Below are positions 14,302 to 19,980 of a stretch of DNA of 26,911 bases, piece by piece; within the stretch, counting starts at the first letter, position 1, and each line of letters opens with the position of its first letter. Made by a program: the position numbers and the translations under genes. Where the stretch lies: the IMG/VR virus record IMGVR_UViG_3300030108_001515, positions 1 to 26,911 of that record; one strand, given 5' to 3'. This stretch comes from a virus. Under the pieces are notes generated by a model. The model saw only the letters and a program-made list of their open reading frames with translations. It made no database searches and was not told the origin of the DNA.

Positions 14302-14540
14302 TAAAAAAAATCATCGTTTTTTGGTTTAAATGTGCTTTGGTAAACGTGGTGCGTCATTCCTTTGTCTGTCTTTTCTTTGTTCTTAGCGATTACAATATTC
14401 GCCCAACCGTTTTGATTTTCAATTTCTTTAAGTTGTTCCATAAATTCATTGACCTTAATTCCTACGTTTATTAATGAACTGCCTTCATCAAATACAACTT
14501 CTTTCAAAATAATTCCGTTTATATAGTTCTTTTCTTGCAT
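14301..14540 (-). CDS. Conserved-type small early protein (79 aa)
   Basis: A 79-aa protein (MQEKNYINGIILKEVVFDEG...). It has a beta-rich N-terminus, a central helix (VNEFMEQLKEIENQNGW) and the ending GMTHHVYQSTFKPKNDDFF. This arrangement recalls short phage proteins in replication regions with an OB-like or ssDNA-binding look, but no family can be named. A GGGAG site precedes the ATG, and the stop overlaps the next gene. Confidence 0.72.
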   Translation of the reverse strand: MQEKNYINGIILKEVVFDEGSSLINVGIKVNEFMEQLKEIENQNGWANIVIAKNKEKTDKGMTHHVYQSTFKPKNDDFF

Positions 14541-14551
14541 TTTAACTCCCT

Positions 14552-14806
14552 TTACTTATATTCTTTCCAAGATACTGTTTTGAAAATTGCTTTATGGTTT
14601 ACCCATCTAGCAAATTTTTTTTGATAAATGTCTTCTTTATTATAAGGCATAACATAAGGATTGCAGCCTAAATCTTTTAATTTTTGTACTCTATGCATAT
14701 CTTCTTCGTGCGTTGAATTAAAACCAATTAAAACATAAAAAACCATTTGATCAGGCTTTATCCCTGAGTCAAAACAAATTTTAATTCCTTTGGCAATTTT
14801 TTTCAT
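14552..14806 (-). pseudogene. Radical SAM protein C-terminal fragment
   Basis: An 84-aa product that reads as the last third of a radical SAM protein. KPDQMVFYVLIGFNSTHEED looks like the final barrel strand and loop, followed by HRVQKLKDLGCNPYVMPY and RWVNHKAIFKTVSWKEYK, a tail seen in full-length phage radical SAM proteins. The CxxxCxxC cluster-binding part is absent, and the space upstream is filled by the Dam gene. The ATG overlaps the Dam stop (ATATGA) and the frame is intact, so it may be a maintained stand-alone domain rather than simple decay. Catalysis is not possible without the cluster site. Confidence 0.7.
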
Positions 14807-15228
14807 ATTTTATTTAAAATTACAATCATAGAATCGTGCATTCCCGCTTTATTTGTCACGTATTCATTTTTAGTATTATAACCTGAAAATTTTAAACGTC
14901 CTTTTACAAATCTAATTTCTTTTTTATTTGGCAATATAAAATCGTGGAATAATATTGTACTTGTGCTAACAGGTAAAAGCATAACACATAATTTATTTTT
15001 TTTACTTTCTAAAATTGCTTTTTTTACAAAAGCATCTTTTAATTTTCTACTATATGGCGGATTTATAAAATTTCTAGTTCCCCAATCAATTTCTAAACCA
15101 TCCCATAATTTTATATCGTGCATATATGGACACGGATCAAAATTAAAATTAAATTCACGATTTAAATTATTATAAAAATCTTTTGGAGTTTTCCAATCGT
15201 CTTTGTGTTGTAAGTTTCTATTTTTCAT
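14803..15228 (-). CDS. dam: Phage DNA N6-adenine methyltransferase (Dam family)
   Basis: A 141-aa single-domain methylase of the phage Dam (PF05869) type. Visible features are DWKTPKDFYNNLNREFNF, DPCP at residues 31-34 (cofactor region), the catalytic NPPY at 56-59, and a C-terminal GRLKFSGYN. It probably methylates adenine (GATC in known relatives) and protects phage DNA from host restriction. GATC sites are common in this window, so they are not avoided. The ATG at 15228 has no clear ribosome site and follows a structured 80-bp leader. Confidence 0.92.
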   Translation of the reverse strand: MKNRNLQHKDDWKTPKDFYNNLNREFNFNFDPCPYMHDIKLWDGLEIDWGTRNFINPPYSRKLKDAFVKKAILESKKNKLCVMLLPVSTSTILFHDFILPNKKEIRFVKGRLKFSGYNTKNEYVTNKAGMHDSMIVILNKI

Positions 15229-15236
15229 ATTTTATT

Positions 15237-15329
15237 GGGGACAATGAATGCGCCAACATTATCACTTAAACAAATGTAATTAAAACAATTTTCAACTACA
15301 TAAATTATTTATTTAAGTTTCTTGTCCCC
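15237..15329 (-). other. Long-range inverted repeat enclosing the Dam leader
   Basis: A perfect 8-bp inverted repeat, GGGGACAA (15237-15244) and TTGTCCCC (15322-15329), encloses the 80-bp gap between DUF3310 and Dam and includes the end of the DUF3310 gene. On the RNA, the 3' arm ends 8 nt before the Dam start, which lacks a visible Shine-Dalgarno. It could close a multi-branched leader that governs Dam translation. No known RNA family was recognised. Confidence 0.45.
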
Positions 15330-15515
15330 GTTGTTTTCAATTAATAATTCTAAATATTTTTTAGCCTTTTTTAAATCTTGTAGTCCGTCTTTCTGTTTAT
15401 ACCTTGTAATATATTTTATAATGTTCCCTTCGCAAAATCCCATATCGTGTGAAAGTATATATTTGGTCGTTTCAATGCCTTTTTTATAATATTTTGGATT
15501 TATTGGATCGCTCAT
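15309..15515 (-). CDS. DUF3310 family small protein
   Basis: A 68-aa protein matching DUF3310, a common phage domain sometimes labelled a nucleotide kinase-like protein. The signature is NPKYYKKGIETTKYILSHDM near the N-terminus, then FCEGNIIKYITRYKQKDGLQ and DLKKAKKYLELLIE. The biochemical role of the family is not established. The ATG overlaps the exonuclease stop (ATGA). It lies in the replication/nucleotide region, as in other phages. Confidence 0.92.
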   Translation of the reverse strand: MSDPINPKYYKKGIETTKYILSHDMGFCEGNIIKYITRYKQKDGLQDLKKAKKYLELLIENNGDKKLK

Positions 15516-16447
15516 TTTGGAACGCTCCGAATATTGGTTTGAATGGAATTTACATTCTTTTTGTGTCTAATATATGGCGTTTTGCATCCCGTACAACGAT
15601 ACACCGGGAATTTGTTTGCAGTAGTAAAATAAAACGTTTCTAGTTCTTCTAAGTCCTCACAACCGCAATTTGGACAAACGTCAGCATCCATCAAGACACC
15701 AAGATTGGGATGATTCTTCATATATGGTCTTATTTTTAAATATACTTCTTCAAGTCCAATGACATCGTGCCGATTATAACTTTCCATAAGATCAAGCGAT
15801 TTTTGGTCGCCCTTCATACAATCAACCCAAAGGTCAAAAGATGTTTCAAGTTTATTTTGCAATTCAAAATGTTTAGTCAGGTAATCTTGTTTATATGAAA
15901 CAAAAGCAAATTCACGCCGGGCAACTTTTAGAGTATCAATCGTTCTATATGGCGATGGAGGTTTTATATCGTTATCAATAAAACGCGCGTTTAACTTTCT
16001 TATATCAAAGCGGTCAAGATTGTGACCGATTACAATGTCGGCTTCGTCCAATAATTCCCAAATAGATTGCAAAACCCGATCGTCTTTTCTTTTCTTGGCT
16101 TCCCGTGAAGTTACTATATCGGACATTACATTTTTATCATATAACCATTTAGCCGCCCAAGATATGACAAACCACGTCTTTTCATTGCCGTCTTTATCTT
16201 TTATAATGTTATTATGTGAAATGAATTGCTTATATAGTCCCCAAACGTATACTTCCATTAATGAAGTTTCGATATCGAATAATAATATCTTTGGAAGTCC
16301 GATTTCAGGCGATTCAATAGGAATGCTGAATTTCTTTTCGCATTTAAAACAAAAGTAGCGTTGGTTTTTATCTTGACCTTTGTTGGTATAGTAAAAACCT
16401 TCTTTTCTTGAGTAGTTGCTTTTACAATATGGACATTCTACGCTCAT
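15512..16447 (-). CDS. DEDDy 3'-5' exonuclease flanked by two zinc ribbons
   Basis: A 311-aa protein. Residues 1-40 form a zinc ribbon (C5-x2-C8, C33-x2-C36). Residues about 52-245 form a DnaQ/RNase H-like exonuclease with FDIET (Asp58, Glu60), GHNLDRFD (Asp148) and YNRHD (Tyr224, Asp228), making it the DEDDy type. Residues 255-290 form a second zinc ribbon (C258-x2-C261, C285-x2-C288). With no polymerase domain it may trim DNA during replication or recombination, or degrade host DNA. It has an AAAGGA site. Similar cores occur in phage predicted 3'-5' exonucleases; the double ribbon is uncommon. Confidence 0.9.
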   Translation of the reverse strand: MSVECPYCKSNYSRKEGFYYTNKGQDKNQRYFCFKCEKKFSIPIESPEIGLPKILLFDIETSLMEVYVWGLYKQFISHNNIIKDKDGNEKTWFVISWAAKWLYDKNVMSDIVTSREAKKRKDDRVLQSIWELLDEADIVIGHNLDRFDIRKLNARFIDNDIKPPSPYRTIDTLKVARREFAFVSYKQDYLTKHFELQNKLETSFDLWVDCMKGDQKSLDLMESYNRHDVIGLEEVYLKIRPYMKNHPNLGVLMDADVCPNCGCEDLEELETFYFTTANKFPVYRCTGCKTPYIRHKKNVNSIQTNIRSVPK

Positions 16448-16474
16448 TTGATTCCTTTGGTATGTGGTAAGGGA

Positions 16475-16879
16475 TCATAATTTTATTTTTTTACTACTAT
16501 CTTTCAAGTGAAGATAACCAACATATTTCATTATTTTATCATTATTTTCAAAGTCAGTCGTGCTTGGTTGTTTTCTCCATTCCCAATTAAAATCGTAATT
16601 ATTTTGTTCTAATTTGGTAATATTGAAAATATACAAATCGTTATTTATTAAGACCGCATAAATAAATTCCCGATCGTGTAACTTTGAAAAATATGAATTG
16701 AAAGCATATTTACTAAATTCGATTATCTGTGTTTCGTAATATTTGCGCCTTGCTTTTATCTCAACAATATAATTTTTGTCATATGCGTCAAACTGAAGAT
16801 ATTTTTTGGTAGGTTTTTTTAAACTTAAAATGAAATGATTATTTATCGTCTGTCTAATTAGGTTTTCAATTTGATTCAT
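16475..16879 (-). CDS. PD-(D/E)XK-like nuclease domain protein (134 aa)
   Basis: A 134-aa protein with a PD-(D/E)XK-like core: FDAYDKNYIVEIKARRKYYE (residues about 30-49) provides an Asp, then the Glu-x-Lys pair (EIKAR) on a beta strand, followed by helix IIEFSKYAFNSYF and strands YAVLINNDLYIFNI. Such small nucleases serve as phage resolvases or restriction-like enzymes. It lies directly after the HNH nuclease gene and before the exonuclease, forming a nuclease set. The assignment rests on one motif and on secondary structure impression. Confidence 0.6.
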   Translation of the reverse strand: MNQIENLIRQTINNHFILSLKKPTKKYLQFDAYDKNYIVEIKARRKYYETQIIEFSKYAFNSYFSKLHDREFIYAVLINNDLYIFNITKLEQNNYDFNWEWRKQPSTTDFENNDKIMKYVGYLHLKDSSKKIKL

Positions 16880-17234
16880 TTTTTATTTCTTTTAATAATT
16901 CTTCCAATTCAAAGTTTTTATATTTTTTAAGTTCTTTATGCCGACGGCGCAATTCATTGAATTTGTCTTGTCCAAACTTGTTGATATACCATTTGAAATA
17001 TGGCCATTGGTCAAATCCGTGTTTAAAATTGCACGGCCAACATTGTGTATGACAATTACCGTCATTTGATATATCCCACCGTGTTGAATGGTAACGCCTT
17101 GTGAATATATGACCATTCGTGAGACGTTCCCGACTTCCGCATTGTACGCATTGACCGTCTCTTTCTCTGATGTATTTTGAAACGGCAACATCAAGATTTT
17201 TAACTAATGTTTTCCGACTTGGTTTTTTTAACAT
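16866..17234 (-). CDS. HNH endonuclease, NinG/Rap-like
   Basis: A 122-aa nuclease. C29-x2-C32 (QCVQCGSRERLTNGH) with His42, and CHTQCWPCN with C61, C65 and C68, form the zinc-bound beta-beta-alpha HNH core. The spacing and the TNGHIFTRRYHSTRWD segment resemble the NinG/Rap recombination nucleases of lambdoid phages, which act on branched DNA. A charged C-terminal coiled region follows. Start chosen as ATG 17234; a TTG two codons upstream is possible. It overlaps both neighbours. Confidence 0.86.
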   Translation of the reverse strand: MLKKPSRKTLVKNLDVAVSKYIRERDGQCVQCGSRERLTNGHIFTRRYHSTRWDISNDGNCHTQCWPCNFKHGFDQWPYFKWYINKFGQDKFNELRRRHKELKKYKNFELEELLKEIKNESN

Positions 17235-17349
17235 TTTCAAACGCCTTAATCCATTTTTCTTTCAATTGACGAATAAGTGTTTCCGGTTTTTTATCTTTTA
17301 TCGCTTTTAAATATTCTTTATGAAGTTGTTTTTCTTTTAATTCCATCAT
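17200..17349 (-). CDS. Small lysine-rich helical protein (49 aa)
   Basis: A 49-aa charged helical protein (MMELKEKQLHKEYLKAIKDK...) with no cysteines or membrane segment. The ATG at 17349 overlaps the stop of the replication gene (ATGA); a second ATG follows immediately. It overlaps the HNH gene start by 35 bp. A DNA-binding or partner role for the HNH protein is possible. No family recognised. Confidence 0.65.
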   Translation of the reverse strand: MMELKEKQLHKEYLKAIKDKKPETLIRQLKEKWIKAFENVKKTKSENIS

Positions 17350-18113
17350 AGTTGCACCAATTGTTCGCGACATTCCGGACAATAAGCATAAACACCGGGT
17401 TTTATTTTTCTTTTGTGACAACCTTTAGAACATCCCGCCATAATCATATTATCCTTTTTTTCTTCTTCCTTATAAGATCCAGACGTGTTTTTGTACCATT
17501 CTTGGCGACAACAATTCCGGAACGCTGAAAAATAATTTTTATAACGTTTATCAGAAGCGCTCAACCAATCAACAAAAGAATTATAATAAAATTCTATATT
17601 CAAACGTGGAAAGTCGTTTTCATACGTTACAAGATTATCTTTGATTTCTTTTAGTTGTTCTTTTTTAGATTTTCGCTTTTTGTCTTTATCCTTATCCTTA
17701 TCCTTATCCATATATATATCCTGTACTGTACTTAGTTCAGTACTTAGAACAGTTGGGGAACTGTTGGGCAAGTGTTCAATTATTTTGTTTAACTCATACT
17801 TTTCTAATATTTTGATTACTGATTTATGAGCGTTCACTTTTTCGTTCAATTCCCCATATTGGTATTCAATGAACTTGGGAACAAACCATTTGCCATCCTT
17901 GAATTGTACTATCTTTCGGTTGAATGCTGCCAAAACTTCTTGTTCATCAAGATCAACGCCGATTTGAAAAGAAGCCAAATCAATATCAACTTCCCATATA
18001 CCGGCGTGATCGCAATTGTCTAAGAGATAAAACCAAAACAATTTGTGTTCCGGTTTTAACTCCCTTATCCATTTCTTTTTCCATTTTTCGGTTGACGTGA
18101 ATCGTTTCGCCAC
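17346..18113 (-). CDS. Replication initiation protein with zinc-binding C-terminus
   Basis: A 255-aa initiator-like protein. Residues about 1-105 resemble a winged-helix DNA-binding domain (KWKKKWIRELKPEHKLFWFY...DNCDHAGIWEVD). A Ser/Thr linker (115-135) and a KDKDKDKD run (about 137-144) lead to a helical domain (155-210) that could recruit helicase or its loader, as in lambda O/DnaD-type proteins. The C-terminus has four cysteines (228, 232, 245, 248), a zinc knuckle. Start GTG at 18113 overlaps the upstream TAG. A repeat cluster within the linker could be the origin. Confidence 0.82.
   Translation of the reverse strand: MAKRFTSTEKWKKKWIRELKPEHKLFWFYLLDNCDHAGIWEVDIDLASFQIGVDLDEQEVLAAFNRKIVQFKDGKWFVPKFIEYQYGELNEKVNAHKSVIKILEKYELNKIIEHLPNSSPTVLSTELSTVQDIYMDKDKDKDKDKKRKSKKEQLKEIKDNLVTYENDFPRLNIEFYYNSFVDWLSASDKRYKNYFSAFRNCCRQEWYKNTSGSYKEEEKKDNMIMAGCSKGCHKRKIKPGVYAYCPECREQLVQL
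17686..17709. repeat. (TTATCC)x4 microsatellite encoding the Lys-Asp run
   Basis: Four tandem copies of TTATCC on the plus strand encode alternating Asp and Lys in the replication protein. A unit of six keeps the frame when copy number changes. It is followed by an alternating AT run (17710-17719), giving an easily melted stretch beside the short repeats at 17728-17765. Confidence 0.9.
17728..17765. other. Repeat cluster within the replication gene, candidate origin
   Basis: Two direct copies of GTACTTAG (17728-17735, 17740-17747) are followed at once by a perfect 7-bp inverted repeat AACAGTT-GGGG-AACTGTT (17748-17765). Beside them lie an AT-rich tract and the TTATCC repeats. In lambda and many lambdoid phages the origin is located inside the initiator gene in the linker coding segment, with iterons beside an AT-rich melting zone. 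The same order is seen here. Origin function is inferred. Confidence 0.4.
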
Positions 18114-18226
18114 TACATAACCCTAATAAATTGCGCTATTAGATAGAAGCAAGTGAAAGCGACTACATAATAAGTTAATTTATCAGACTTCTTCGCCCGT
18201 TTGCGGGTGTCTTTCCTTAGATTCAT
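18113..18226 (-). CDS. Tiny membrane protein before the replication gene (37 aa)
   Basis: A 37-codon gene with a near-ideal AAAGGAGG site seven bases before the ATG at 18226. Residues 1-17 are strongly basic (MNLRKDTRKRAKKSDK), then one hydrophobic segment (YYVVAFTCFYLIAQFIRVM) spans the membrane, with the basic part inside. It begins inside the 69-aa gene's end and stops in a TAGTG overlap with the GTG start of the replication gene. Early small membrane proteins can cause superinfection exclusion; that is only a suggestion here. Confidence 0.8.
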   Translation of the reverse strand: MNLRKDTRKRAKKSDKLTYYVVAFTCFYLIAQFIRVM

Positions 18227-18392
18227 TTTGATCCTCCTTTGGTTTGATTTCTTTCATTGTCCAATCGTTGCGTTCTAATTGCTTGTAAATTCGTATAAAA
18301 TCGCCACGTTTGTCTTCTGCAAGTTCTTTTTGAACAATTATCGCCATTGTTTGTTCACCTTCTTTACTAAAATAAAATATTCTATTTTCCAT
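18183..18392 (-). CDS. Small charged early protein (69 aa)
   Basis: A 69-aa hydrophilic protein (MENRIFYFSKEGEQTMAIIV..., ending RHPQTGEEV). The ATG at 18392 follows a CGGAG site. An internal Met at 16 is an alternative. A short beta N-terminus, a helical middle and a polar tail are visible. No motif was recognised. The tail region overlaps the 37-aa membrane gene in another frame. Confidence 0.7.
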   Translation of the reverse strand: MENRIFYFSKEGEQTMAIIVQKELAEDKRGDFIRIYKQLERNDWTMKEIKPKEDQNESKERHPQTGEEV

Positions 18393-18403
18393 TTTATCTC
18401 CGA

Positions 18404-18691
18404 TTATAATAATTTAAACAATTCTTTAGTATTTTTAACGTCTTTTTTTAGATCGTTAATCTGACTTTCTATTTGTTCGCATTTTTGTATTATCGTATAA
18501 TATGATGAATTTAAGAATCTTTGGTTGCGTCGTATATCTTCCGTAATTCTCGAAGTAGTTGTTGAAGTTGTTTTATGCTTAAATCGTTGATTTTCGGTTT
18601 CCTTCCAAACATTGAAAATTTCACGTCCAATGTCACTTTTATTCCCATCAACATTTGAGCCTTTGCGAATTGTCTTATTAAGTGTGTCCAT
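18404..18691 (-). other. Open frame overlapping the 65-aa gene; its 3' third is otherwise unexplained
   Basis: A 95-codon frame starts at ATG 18691 inside the 65-aa gene and runs 107 bases beyond it. The 5' part looks like a shadow (Thr/Arg-rich, TTSTTTSRITED). The last 34 residues (SSYYTIIQKCEQIESQINDL, then KKDVKNTKELFKLL) read like a genuine coiled coil. There is no good start at the coiled-coil segment and no clear slippery heptamer. It may be an overlapping gene, an indel-broken C-terminus of the 65-aa protein, or a frameshift product. Confidence 0.4.
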
Positions 18692-18708
18692 TGGTCAATC
18701 TCTTTCAT
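18511..18708 (-). CDS. Small early protein (65 aa)
   Basis: A 65-aa basic protein. Residues 1-30 are amphipathic (MKEIDQWTHLIRQFAKAQML), then KFSMFGRKPKINDLSIKQLQ and a helix ending LLRELRKIYDATKDS. The ATG at 18708 lies within the last codons of the annealing-protein gene (14-bp overlap). It might be a single-strand-binding or recombination accessory given its neighbour; no family was recognised. A 95-codon frame overlaps it in another phase. Confidence 0.65.
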   Translation of the reverse strand: MKEIDQWTHLIRQFAKAQMLMGIKVTLDVKFSMFGRKPKINDLSIKQLQQLLRELRKIYDATKDS

Positions 18709-19177
18709 CTATGGTTTGATATGCCTTCTTTTTTATCCATTCTTTATCGGTATTTTCAATCAACCAATTTAGATATTCTAAAGGTAAATCTTTCCACTTT
18801 TTGCCTTTATGTTTTCCAAATCTGACCGTGTCGTCTTCTTCCTGCTGATGGATTGCGTTCTGTACTTCGTCGCCCGATGCGATCGAACCCACCAAGCCAA
18901 TGTTTAAGAATCCAAGTGCGCGTCCCACGGATGATGTTTCACAGTTTTCTAAAGCTGAAGTATTGTTTATTTGACTACTTCCAACAACTTCGTATGCTAA
19001 ACCGGTAAAGTATCTTTTTGGTTGTTCAACGTCTGGCATTACCTTTGTTTCAACAATGAACATTCCATCGGCTTTCAATAATTTACTCACAATCCGACCA
19101 TTCGGATATAATTTATGGAATTCATCAACGCGCTCATCAACAAGTACGTATTCCTTTCCGTGTATTTTAATTGACAT
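18695..19177 (-). CDS. ssDNA annealing-like recombination protein with ExoX-type C-terminal domain
   Basis: A 160-aa protein. Residues about 10-105 match phage single-strand annealing / ERF-like proteins: RVDEFHKLYPNGRIVSKLL, a central beta sheet and the diagnostic ENCETSSVGRALGFLNIG (77-94) followed by GSIASGDEV. Residues 119-150 are an ExoX C-terminal-like/DUF3820 module (FGKHKGKKWKDLPLEYLNWL). It probably binds ssDNA and pairs strands during replication or recombination repair. It has an ideal AAAGGAGG site placed inside the preceding gene. The second module's role is unknown. Confidence 0.8.
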   Translation of the reverse strand: MSIKIHGKEYVLVDERVDEFHKLYPNGRIVSKLLKADGMFIVETKVMPDVEQPKRYFTGLAYEVVGSSQINNTSALENCETSSVGRALGFLNIGLVGSIASGDEVQNAIHQQEEDDTVRFGKHKGKKWKDLPLEYLNWLIENTDKEWIKKKAYQTIDERD

Positions 19178-19445
19178 TTTGTCCTCCTTTGTTTAATCGT
19201 TTTATTTTAACAGTTTCCCGAATGATGTCGGTAATTCTTTTTGACTTCTCAAAATACCATTGATTCTTTTGATCATCAAATTTTTCAGGTTGTTGGCATT
19301 TATAAGCATAATGAATGTGATAGTTTGAATATCTTTCAACAATTTCTTCGGTAAGTTCTTTTATTGTTGAATATTTAAGACTATGACCTTTTGGGCCGTA
19401 TTCTGTATCAATCTCTACATATGCCATATATATTGGGTTTTGCAT
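19167..19445 (-). CDS. First early gene, unknown protein (92 aa)
   Basis: A 92-aa protein (MQNPIYMAYVEIDTEYGPKG...), with a beta-rich N-terminus, a His/Tyr-rich middle (YSNYHIHYAYKCQQPEKFDD) and a basic C-terminus (RETVKIKRLNKGGQNVN). Function unknown. It is the first gene after the main non-coding region, and its GGAGG, four bases before the ATG, can be sequestered by the upstream leader. Its product is therefore likely controlled at translation. It overlaps the annealing-protein gene by 11 bp. Confidence 0.75.
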   Translation of the reverse strand: MQNPIYMAYVEIDTEYGPKGHSLKYSTIKELTEEIVERYSNYHIHYAYKCQQPEKFDDQKNQWYFEKSKRITDIIRETVKIKRLNKGGQNVN

Positions 19446-19560
19446 TTATCCTCCAAAAAATAGTTGGCGGGGTATGACGATTTTAGGAGGATGCGCCATC
19501 GGAGAGATGATGACGTATGGAGTTATCCCCGCCAAATTAATGTTATGACCTCCTAAAATC
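19446..19560 (-). ncRNA. Structured 5' leader with interleaved repeats (pseudoknot-type translational switch candidate)
   Basis: Two perfect inverted repeats interleave. Stem 1 is 12 bp (19549-19560 with 19479-19490; GATTTTAGGAGG in the RNA 5' arm) and stem 2 is 9 bp (19527-19535 with 19464-19472; TTGGCGGGG 5' arm). Their order 1-2-1'-2' gives a pseudoknot with connecting loops of 13, 36 and 6 nt. The 3' arm of stem 1 (AUCCUCCU...) also pairs with the GGAGGAU ribosome site of the 92-aa gene (19448-19454), with 7 bp plus 4 more past one mismatch. Forming stem 1 would therefore free the ribosome site, and losing it would hide the site. A 29-codon open frame (TTG at 19535, stop next to the gene's ATG) crosses it. 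No known riboswitch class was recognised. Confidence 0.7.
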
Positions 19561-19583
19561 ATATTCTAATATACTTAAGTTTT
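19561..19583 (-). promoter_or_regulatory. Candidate early promoter region (-10 like)
   Basis: Upstream of the structured leader the minus strand reads TTGATG, a 19-bp spacer, then TATATT (about 19570-19575), followed by a short AT-rich start zone. A second reading uses TTGAGC further upstream. Spacing is longer than ideal in both. A promoter is expected here because the early operon begins just downstream, but the exact boxes are uncertain. Confidence 0.35.
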
Positions 19584-19587
19584 ATAA

Positions 19588-19701
19588 ATTTTCATCAATT
19601 TTTTAAGGCTCAAGCGGTTTATCATTATGTGAAATTAATGCAATGTACATTTCAAAAAATCAATAATCACTTCGATTTTAATCAATTGTTAAGCTCAAGC
19701 C
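19588..19701. repeat. Imperfect 28-bp direct repeat in the main non-coding region
   Basis: On the minus strand GCTTGAGC-TTAACAATTGATTAAAAT (19701-19675) and GCTTGAGCCTTAAAAAATTGATGAAAAT (19615-19588) differ by two mismatches and one gap. Between them is TGAAAT...ATTTCA (an inverted repeat near 19630-19653). They are adjacent to the candidate promoter. They may be operator or iteron sites for a phage regulator or for replication start. Confidence 0.6.
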
Positions 19702-19707
19702 TTAAAT

Positions 19708-19938
19708 TTAATATTTTAATAATTTTCTAAATAAAATTTTAGATTGTCTTGATTGCGACAAAACAAAAGAAACTTCTTTGCTTATTTCTAAAAGCTCTAA
19801 GTCTTTTGTTGTTTTATTATAATCTGACTTTTTAATTTTATCTGCTTTTTTTGAAAGTTCCTTTAAATCTCTTTCTAATTCTCTTTCATAAGCAAGTAAA
19901 GCATTTTTGATAATTCGCTCTTTTTGTTGTGTTTTCAT
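19708..19938 (-). CDS. Small helical protein (76 aa) at the end of the tail/lysis block
   Basis: A 76-aa charged helical protein (MKTQQKERIIKNALLAYERE...). It is a likely coiled coil along nearly its whole length, with a basic end (RQSKILFRKLLKY). The second ATG was chosen because a GGGAGG lies six bases before it; the first ATG abuts that site. It is separated from the lysis-like trio by a 77-bp AT-rich gap with a weak terminator candidate, and it precedes the main non-coding region. It could be a small regulator acting on the nearby repeats; this is not shown. Confidence 0.7.
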   Translation of the reverse strand: MKTQQKERIIKNALLAYERELERDLKELSKKADKIKKSDYNKTTKDLELLEISKEVSFVLSQSRQSKILFRKLLKY

Positions 19939-19980
19939 TTTCATCCTCCCAAAGATGTTTAATTAATCGTTGAAATAAAA

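Noticed and set aside
17686-17709. TTATCC repeats as a CRISPR-like array
   Set aside because: Tandem six-base units without spacers and in-frame coding; a microsatellite.
18511-18540. Programmed -1 frameshift joining the 65-aa gene to the coiled-coil segment
   Set aside because: No X_XXY_YYZ heptamer in the right phase near the stop; left as an open question instead.
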